Positions 1-5,132 of a stretch of 8,471 nt of DNA are shown piece by piece (positions within the stretch are counted from its first letter, which is position 1; each line of letters starts with the position of its first letter). Both the position numbers and the translations under genes were made by a program. The notes beneath the pieces were generated by a model that saw nothing but the letters and a program-made list of their open reading frames with translations, did no database searches and had not been told where the DNA came from. The DNA is from Alphaproteobacteria bacterium (lineage in GTDB: Bacteria > Pseudomonadota > Alphaproteobacteria > Micavibrionales > UBA1664), in assembly GCA_018969935.1 (NCBI GenBank), contig JAGWXJ010000078.1, positions 1 through 8,471 of the forward strand. Direction: 5' to 3'.

Positions 1-571
1 TGCCCGCTTCCTTCTCGCTGCCTTTACCTTCGACAGCCAGTAAGGGGCCAAAATCGGCAATATCTTCATGCGTCAAAACAACGCCTTCATCGTCAATCAC
101 GGCAGGGCCGCCAACCGCATCGGCCCAAATGGCAATCGGCAAACGCTCGGTCAGTGAAACGACGATGCGGTCAGGCAGCACGCGGCGCACTTGCACATCT
201 TTTACCCACGAAATACCAGTCAACCGCGCATGGATTCCCGTAATATCCACCGCAAGGGTCGGCGTGCCGCGTTCAACACCGATGGCGCTTTTAAGCGTTT
301 CCGTATCAATACGGCTCCGCCCCTCGATAATCACATCGCTGACAACCATACCAGCACTGGCAGCGGCGCCGGCCACTTTTTCCTGCGCATAATCGCCAAC
401 CTTGACAAGGTAGCCCTGCGCCCAAATCCACATGATAACGCCAACAAACACGGCAATTCCCGCGCCCATCTTGGCGTAATGCAGCATGCGCCCGAAAAAC
501 CAGCCAAGCCAGCTTAGCCGCCTTGGCGTCAGGCGGCCTTTGACATCGGCGCGGCGCGTACCCTTTTTCAT
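1..571 (-). CDS. ftsQ: Cell division protein FtsQ, N-terminal part (runs off left edge)
   Basis: FtsQ is a bitopic inner-membrane protein of the divisome that links early and late division proteins through its periplasmic domain. The first 190 codons are visible; the gene continues past base 1. Translation shows a short basic cytoplasmic tail (starting MKKGTRRADVKGR), one hydrophobic segment at about residues 35-51 (rich in I, V, F and W), and then a POTRA domain at about residues 75-144. The POTRA end carries the family pattern of W-V followed by RR-LPD-I-V then ER-P-A-W (residues 122-149), and the start of the FtsQ beta domain follows (VIDDEG at 158-163). The ATG at 571 overlaps the upstream ligase stop by one base (TGATG). 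No strong Shine-Dalgarno sequence is seen, so translation is probably coupled. Position after ddl matches the dcw order. The identification is firm; only the 3' end is missing. Confidence 0.93.
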   Translation of the reverse strand, partial: MKKGTRRADVKGRLTPRRLSWLGWFFGRMLHYAKMGAGIAVFVGVIMWIWAQGYLVKVGDYAQEKVAGAAASAGMVVSDVIIEGRSRIDTETLKSAIGVERGTPTLAVDITGIHARLTGISWVKDVQVRRVLPDRIVVSLTERLPIAIWADAVGGPAVIDDEGVVLTHEDIADFGPLLAVEGKGSEKEAG

Positions 572-1788
572 CAGGAATTGAACGGTCGGGGGAATAGCCG
601 CGCATCGCGCAGCGTCGGGTCGGGCGGCAATTGTGCCGAACGGTGGCTCGCAAAAGCCTCGTCAACCAGCGCGCTCAAAAGCTCGGTAAACAACACCGGC
701 CTGTCCGATGCCTCCCACAAAAAGAATCCGAAGGAACCGGGGCACGGATTGGCCTCGTTAAACCACACCTCCCCCGTCTTTTCGTTGGAAAGAAAATCAA
801 GCCGCGGGGCGCCCGTGCCGCCAACGGCCTTGAACACGGTTTCGGCCCAAGCCCTTATCTTCGGCTCCATGCCTGCGGGCAGGTCGGGGTTGATATCACG
901 CGTCAGGCTCAACATGCCCTCGCTGCTTTGGCCGGCCGTTTTGCTGCCGCCCGTCTTTTTGGAACCGCCACTCATGTACTTCTGCTTGAAATCCAGAAGT
1001 TCCGAGGCACGCTTGGGCCGCTCGATGGCCGAGGTGCGGATACCACCGCCCAAAGCAGCCGTTACAGCCACGTTATACTCAACAAGGTTTTCAACAAACG
1101 GCTCGATCATCGCCTGATGGTCAAGGCTGAAGATGGCGGGCAGGCTAGCTGCTACTTCCTCAACGCTCTGCGCGCGCGCAACACCAATGGATGAACCAAG
1201 ATGCGCGGGCTTCACAATCAGCGGGAAAGCAAAGTTCCCCAGTTTTTCCTTGATGGCGGCCGCACTGACCATTCCCCCGCCTTGTGGGCGGTCAATGGTA
1301 ACGGAAGGCAGCTGCGGCACATCCGTACCCGCAATCGCGCGCTTGGTCGCAACCTTATCCATCAACACGGCGGAAGCCATGGTGCGCATGCCCGTATATG
1401 GCACGTTTACGGTGTCAAACATCCCTTGGAAACCGCCATCTTCGCCAAACAACCCGTGGAAGGCCAACAGCGCAACATCAAACATGATCGGCTTGGCCCC
1501 GCCAAACAAGCCCTTCCTTTCAGGGATAAGGCGGCCGGTACCCATCGGGTCGGCATTCGTATCAAGGCTCACCTTTGTAAGGTGCCTGCGCGTTTCAGGG
1601 GTCGGGATATACGCCGATTTATTGGCCAGCGCCTCGCCCACATACCACTCGCCCGTCAGGCTCACATACACCAAAAAAGGCTCGAAACGGCTGCGGTCCA
1701 GCGCGTTATAGGCCTGAAGGCCGGATACAACGCTGACGTCATGCTCGGGGCTCCTGCCCCCTATGAATACCGCAACCCGTTTTTTCAT
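571..1788 (-). CDS. ddl: D-alanine-D-alanine ligase-type ATP-grasp enzyme, long atypical form
   Basis: This is a cytoplasmic ATP-grasp ligase of the Ddl family, which joins two D-alanines for the peptidoglycan stem. Motifs seen: GGRSPEHDVS (Glu15 matches the catalytic Glu15 of E. coli DdlB), HGLFGEDGGFQG (111-122), KPAHLGSSIG (193-202, Ser equivalent to DdlB Ser150), DFKQKY (266-271, Tyr271 matching omega-loop Tyr216), Arg329 and Asp331, and the metal ligands Glu345 and Asn347 followed by PG. It is 405 aa, whereas classical DdlB is about 306 aa. Extra length lies in a Gly/Ser/Lys stretch after Tyr271 (about 272-295), around residues 60-100 and at the C-terminus. An ungapped alignment after the PG motif puts Phe356 where DdlB has Ser281, the contact to the second D-Ala carboxylate. 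The ATG at 1788 has AAGG seven bases upstream. The gene occupies the dcw ddl slot and couples to ftsQ. Family membership is firm; the exact dipeptide product is not. Confidence 0.88.
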   Translation of the reverse strand: MKKRVAVFIGGRSPEHDVSVVSGLQAYNALDRSRFEPFLVYVSLTGEWYVGEALANKSAYIPTPETRRHLTKVSLDTNADPMGTGRLIPERKGLFGGAKPIMFDVALLAFHGLFGEDGGFQGMFDTVNVPYTGMRTMASAVLMDKVATKRAIAGTDVPQLPSVTIDRPQGGGMVSAAAIKEKLGNFAFPLIVKPAHLGSSIGVARAQSVEEVAASLPAIFSLDHQAMIEPFVENLVEYNVAVTAALGGGIRTSAIERPKRASELLDFKQKYMSGGSKKTGGSKTAGQSSEGMLSLTRDINPDLPAGMEPKIRAWAETVFKAVGGTGAPRLDFLSNEKTGEVWFNEANPCPGSFGFFLWEASDRPVLFTELLSALVDEAFASHRSAQLPPDPTLRDARLFPRPFNS

Positions 1789-1795
1789 GGTTTTG

Positions 1796-1801
1796 CCTTA
1801 A
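1796..1801 (-). promoter_or_regulatory. Ribosome binding site of the ddl-type gene
   Basis: Read on the minus strand this is TTAAGG, with the AAGG core seven bases before the ATG at 1788. It supports that ATG as the start and shows that the gene can be translated independently of the distant murB. Confidence 0.5.
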
Positions 1802-1830
1802 TCCTAGCTTGATATATGGTGACATCTCAC

Positions 1831-1835
1831 AGGAG
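1831..1835 (+). promoter_or_regulatory. Shine-Dalgarno AGGAG deciding a GTG start
   Basis: AGGAG lies eight bases before the GTG at 1844 and is the best ribosome binding site in the spacer. It favours the GTG over the in-frame ATG at 1865, which is 30 bases downstream of the AGGAG core and would be poorly placed to use it. Confidence 0.65.
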
Positions 1836-1843
1836 TTCGTTGC

Positions 1844-2605
1844 GTGAATCAAGTGCCGCCAACCATGAATATTGCCAAGATTGGCACGGGGACTATCCAG
1901 ATAATCTGGGCCCACGGCTGGAGCATGGATAACAACGCGTTTGCGCCGTTTGCACAAACCTTTACAGGCATGGCCACATCCTACCTACCCGATTTGGCTG
2001 GCCACGGCAAAACACCCGAACCGCCTGCGCCGTGGACAACGCGGGAATACGCCGATGCGCTGGCCGCATGGCTGCAAACCCTGCCGCCTGCAACAAAACG
2101 TATCTGGGTTGGCCATTCCTTCGGTTGCCGTGTGGGCCTGCAACTGGCGGCCCATCATAAGGGGCTGTTCAATGGCATGGTTCTGGTTGGCCCGGCTGGC
2201 CTCAAACGCAACCGCCCCCTCACCCAGAAAATCTGGTTCTGGGCCAAGGTCTACGCTTTCAAAACCCTTAAAATTTTTGTGCCCGAAGGCCCTGCGCGCG
2301 ATAAACTCCGCGCCCGCTTCGGCAGCGCCGATTATAAACGCGCATCAGGCACCATGCGCCGCGTCCTCATCAACGCCGTCAACGAGGATCTGGGGCCCGA
2401 GGCCGAGATGGTCACCTGCCCAACGGTACTGGTGTGCGGCAGCCACGATACCGAAACCCCGCCCGAAATCAGCCGCCGCCTTCAACAAAAAATCAAGGGC
2501 GCCGAACTCCATATCCTTGACGGATACGACCATTACACCATTCTAACTGCAGGGCGGCATCAGGTAGCCGCCCTCGTAAAATCTTTGATGGATAAACCCG
2601 CATGA
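1844..2605 (+). CDS. Alpha/beta-fold hydrolase linked to a MurF-like ligase
   Basis: A 253-residue alpha/beta hydrolase with no signal peptide, so probably cytoplasmic. The oxyanion-side motif HGW is at 24-26, a DLAGHG strand-turn at 50-55, the nucleophile elbow GHSFG at 90-94 (Ser92), the acid in CGSHD (Asp202), and the catalytic His in YDHYT (His230), giving a complete Ser-Asp-His triad. A helical cap lies at about 120-185 and includes the SADYKRASGTMRR stretch followed by NEDL. I recall this pattern from hydrolases encoded beside membrane Mur-ligase-like genes, but I could not check that here. The GTG start is chosen because AGGAG sits eight bases upstream. The stop overlaps the next gene's ATG (ATGA, 2602-2605), so the pair is probably co-translated. 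Substrate unknown; the partner suggests an amide, ester or thioester in a cell-wall-type intermediate. It has no counterpart in the standard dcw cluster. Confidence 0.85.
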   Translation: MNQVPPTMNIAKIGTGTIQIIWAHGWSMDNNAFAPFAQTFTGMATSYLPDLAGHGKTPEPPAPWTTREYADALAAWLQTLPPATKRIWVGHSFGCRVGLQLAAHHKGLFNGMVLVGPAGLKRNRPLTQKIWFWAKVYAFKTLKIFVPEGPARDKLRARFGSADYKRASGTMRRVLINAVNEDLGPEAEMVTCPTVLVCGSHDTETPPEISRRLQQKIKGAELHILDGYDHYTILTAGRHQVAALVKSLMDKPA

Positions 2606-3051
2606 GCCTCGTCAGCACCTGCTTTCTTGCAATGGCCTTCCTGTTCTTCGCGTGGAAGCGCCTGATGACCTACCTACAAATGCTCCAGCAGGATGATTAT
2701 GACTGCGACCGTTTCTGGGACTGGATAAAGCAGCACAAGGCCTTCGACCGCAAGGCATCGATTTGCCTGCTCGCGCTGGTAGTGCCCGCATCGGTATTGC
2801 CCCAGTTTGCCGATATTTTCAAAATGGTTGGCGCCCTGTGTATGGCAACCATCGGCTGGATGGAAGCCGACCCGCGCGTTTCCGGCAAAAAGAAGCTGGC
2901 GCTTACCGCCCGCGCATCGCGCATCATCTGGGCGGCATTCGGCCTTTGCTGCATCACCATCCCTCTTGCCGTTTATTTACAATCAGGCCTTCTGGTCTGG
3001 GTATTTTATATCCAACTCATTCCCTACCTTCTGATGGCCGCCACATGGATG
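2602..3051 (+). other. Multi-pass membrane domain replacing the MurF N-terminal domain
   Basis: Codons 1-150 of the MurF-like gene encode alternating hydrophobic stretches and charged loops. A basic loop (GKKK, residues 95-98) separates the third and fourth segments, and an amphipathic linker (about 153-175) leads into the P-loop domain. By the positive-inside rule and the need for cytosolic ATP, the ligase domain should face the cytoplasm. The helix count of five is a by-eye estimate; one segment could be re-entrant. Confidence 0.75.
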
Positions 3052-4191
3052 CTCGACCCGTGGGAACAAAGCGTACAAAAAACGTTCCTCGATGAAGCGC
3101 ACAAAAAACTGCTCGATCTCAAACCCTTCACCATCGGCATCACGGGGTCCTTCGGCAAAACGTCCACAAAGCACATTCTGGGCCACGTTCTCTCGCAGTT
3201 TGCGCCAACCCTTGTAACCCCGGGTTCCATCAACACACCCATGGGCATCACCCGCGTTGTCCGTGAAACATTGGCCCCGCACCATAAGTATTTCATCTGC
3301 GAAATGGGCGCATACGGCGAAAGCTCCATCAAACGCCTGTGCGATCTGGCCCCGCCCGATGCAGCCGTTCTTGTCACGGTCGGCCACGCGCACTACGAAC
3401 GTTTCAAATCACTCGAAACAGTCGCCAAAACCAAATGCGAATTGCCCGAAGCCGCAACCGCAAAAGGCGGCTGGTCGGTCATCGGCTCCGATGTTCTGGA
3501 TTTTGAGCACACAAACACATTCATCAATGCCAACCGCGGACGCGTAACACTGGTCGGACACCGTGACGGCGATGACATCCGTGTAACCGATGTCGGGCAG
3601 GATGCGGACGGCATTTACGCGAAAATCATCTGGAATGGCGTCAACCATACGCTTACCGCCCCGTTGTTCGGCCTGCATCACGCAACCAACATGGTGCTGG
3701 CTTTCGCAACTGCCTGCCGCATGGGCCTAGACCCCGTACTGGTAACGGCAGCTTTTAAAACAACACCGCAAATCCGCCACCGACTTGAAGTCATTCATCA
3801 GCCAAGCGGCGCGATAGTGATTGACGACGCTTACAATTCAAACCCGCAAGGTTTCAAAAGCGCACTGGAAGTATTATCGCTGCTTGGCAAAGGCCGCCGC
3901 CGCATCCTCATCAGCCCCGGCATGATCGAAATGGGCGAGGCGCACGATGCAGAACACCGCAAGCTCGGCGCACAGGCCGCCGTTGATTGCGATGTCTTCC
4001 TGCCCGTATCGCCCGTCCGCATCAAGGCCATGACGGATGCCTTCAAGGCCAACGCCCCGCACAAACTGGTTGTGCCCTGCGCCACTTTTGCCGATGCGCA
4101 AAAATGGTTGGGCGACAACATGCGCCACGATGACATTGTCTTGCTGGAAAACGATCTGCCGGATTTATACGAGCGTAAAATCAATCTCTAG
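2602..4191 (+). CDS. Membrane-anchored MurF-like Mur ligase
   Basis: A 529-residue ATP-dependent amide ligase of the Mur family with an unusual architecture. Residues 1-150 hold about five hydrophobic segments (roughly 4-18, 52-70, 72-87, 107-127, 129-150) in place of the UDP-MurNAc-binding domain of true MurF. The central ligase domain follows: P-loop TGSFGKTST at 181-189, GSINTPMG at 208-215, GHAH at 261-264, and VAKTK at 274-278, with Lys278 in the expected carbamylated-lysine position. The C-terminal domain has the MurF-type IDDAYNSNP (407-415) and SPGMIEMGE (438-446). Near the end ENDLPD (516-521) stands where MurF usually has a KGS-type motif. MurF adds D-Ala-D-Ala to UDP-MurNAc-tripeptide. 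This protein keeps the dipeptide-side features but lacks the UDP-sugar site, so it may act on a membrane-bound acceptor (inference). The ATG is coupled to the hydrolase by ATGA. Its stop is interleaved with the murB stop. It is probably a paralogue, with canonical murF expected outside the window. Confidence 0.85.
   Translation: MSLVSTCFLAMAFLFFAWKRLMTYLQMLQQDDYDCDRFWDWIKQHKAFDRKASICLLALVVPASVLPQFADIFKMVGALCMATIGWMEADPRVSGKKKLALTARASRIIWAAFGLCCITIPLAVYLQSGLLVWVFYIQLIPYLLMAATWMLDPWEQSVQKTFLDEAHKKLLDLKPFTIGITGSFGKTSTKHILGHVLSQFAPTLVTPGSINTPMGITRVVRETLAPHHKYFICEMGAYGESSIKRLCDLAPPDAAVLVTVGHAHYERFKSLETVAKTKCELPEAATAKGGWSVIGSDVLDFEHTNTFINANRGRVTLVGHRDGDDIRVTDVGQDADGIYAKIIWNGVNHTLTAPLFGLHHATNMVLAFATACRMGLDPVLVTAAFKTTPQIRHRLEVIHQPSGAIVIDDAYNSNPQGFKSALEVLSLLGKGRRRILISPGMIEMGEAHDAEHRKLGAQAAVDCDVFLPVSPVRIKAMTDAFKANAPHKLVVPCATFADAQKWLGDNMRHDDIVLLENDLPDLYERKINL
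4188..4191. other. Shared CTAG where two convergent genes stop
   Basis: The palindrome CTAG holds both stop codons: TAG of the MurF-like gene on the plus strand (4189-4191) and TAG of murB on the minus strand (4190-4188). There is no intergenic space, so no bidirectional terminator can lie between the genes. Transcripts from each side must run into the other gene as antisense, or stop inside it. Confidence 0.95.
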
Positions 4192-5132
4192 GCATTGCCC
4201 ACGGCAACAAATTCTCCGATACGCTTGATTTCCCAGCGTAAGGAATAGCCGAATTGCTCCATCACGCGACGGCGGATTTCCTCACCCAGCGCCTCGAGTT
4301 CGGCGGATGTGGCGTTGCCGTTGTTCAGCATGAAGTTGCAGTGCAATTCCGACATCTGCGCGCCACCTATCGCAAGCCCGCGTCCGCCCACTTTATCAAT
4401 CATCTGCCATGCCTTCATGCCTTCAGGCAGGCTGTGTGCGCGCAATTCGTCAGGCGTCGGGTTCGCGAAGGTCGAACCGCCCGTACGCGCCCTCACGGGC
4501 TGGGTGGCCGCGCGCTTTTCCTTTATCTCGTTCATGCGCGCCTCAATGGCGGCAGAGTCATCCGCCACGCCCCTGAATTTCGCACCCGTAAATATGAAGT
4601 TTTCGGGGATGCCGTTATAACGGTAGCTCATATCCATTTCAGATGGCTTGTAGATTTTAAACTGCCCCATCCGGTCCAGTGTGGTGGCTTCAATCAGCAC
4701 GTCCACGGTTTCACGCCCATAGGCGCCTGCGTTCATGCGTACCGCCCCGCCAACCGAGCCGGGGATGCCCGATAAAAATTCAAGGCCCGCAAGCCCCGCC
4801 CGCTGCGCGGCAGTCGCGACGTTAATATCAAGCGCGGCAGCACCCGCGCTTACGATGCCTTCCTTGGTATCGACTTCGATTTCCGCAAACGAACCGCCAA
4901 GTTTGATGGTGACGCCCTTGATACCGCCATCGCGGATAATCACGTTGGAACAAACCCCGAGCACCGTCACCGGAATATCTTCAGGGCATCCTTTCAGGAA
5001 ATTGGATAAATCTTCGGCATCAGCCGGTTTATAAAGTACCTCGGCCCGCCCCCCGCACCTGAACCACGAGGTTTCCCCCAGCGGTGCGTTCTCGGTGTAT
5101 CGGCCCCGTACGGGTGGCAAACGCGTCAGCAT
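4188..5132 (-). CDS. murB: UDP-N-acetylenolpyruvoylglucosamine reductase MurB
   Basis: FAD-containing, NADPH-dependent cytoplasmic enzyme that reduces UDP-GlcNAc-enolpyruvate to UDP-MurNAc. The 314 residues show the FAD-binding (PCMH-type) domain with WFRCGG (23-28), GVCSNVIIRDGG (59-70) and SGIPGSVGGAV with MNAGAYG (121-139). The substrate domain follows with SYRYNG (169-174), GGSTFANP (218-225, Ser220 as the probable proton donor) and SELHCNF (261-267, Glu262 as catalytic glutamate). The short YR loop and overall length resemble the type II MurB of many non-enteric bacteria. One small departure is Cys61 in a position that is often Gly in the FAD loop. The ATG overlaps the murC stop by one base (TGATG), with a weak AAGG upstream inside murC. 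It is the last gene of the ftsW-murG-murC-murB run before the opposite-strand genes. Confidence 0.96.
   Translation of the reverse strand: MLTRLPPVRGRYTENAPLGETSWFRCGGRAEVLYKPADAEDLSNFLKGCPEDIPVTVLGVCSNVIIRDGGIKGVTIKLGGSFAEIEVDTKEGIVSAGAAALDINVATAAQRAGLAGLEFLSGIPGSVGGAVRMNAGAYGRETVDVLIEATTLDRMGQFKIYKPSEMDMSYRYNGIPENFIFTGAKFRGVADDSAAIEARMNEIKEKRAATQPVRARTGGSTFANPTPDELRAHSLPEGMKAWQMIDKVGGRGLAIGGAQMSELHCNFMLNNGNATSAELEALGEEIRRRVMEQFGYSLRWEIKRIGEFVAVGNA

Larger units (their letters stand above)
1789..1843. promoter_or_regulatory. 55-bp divergent intergenic spacer, likely promoter region
   Basis: This is the only spacer between the divergently transcribed ddl-type and hydrolase genes, so any promoter close to either start must lie here or inside the opposite gene. 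It is more AT-rich than its surroundings around 1799-1818. A weak sigma70-like candidate on the plus strand is TTGCCT (1793-1798) with TATGGT (1815-1820) after 16 bases. On the minus strand TAGGAT (complement of 1802-1807) is a possible -10 element, but no convincing -35 is seen. A short inverted repeat GTGA-CATC-TCAC lies at 1819-1830. The location is the main support; the individual boxes are weak. Confidence 0.45.

Noticed and set aside
1201..1812. 203-codon plus-strand open frame opposite the ddl-type gene
   Set aside because: It is antisense to the ATP-grasp gene, has biased composition and no motif, and would run through the divergent spacer. The Ddl motifs on the other strand explain this stretch.
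2602..4191. Calling this gene the canonical murF of the cluster
   Set aside because: The UDP-sugar domain is absent and replaced by membrane segments, the C-terminal motif differs, and the gene lies on the opposite strand from the other dcw genes. Canonical murF normally sits upstream of ftsW, outside the window.
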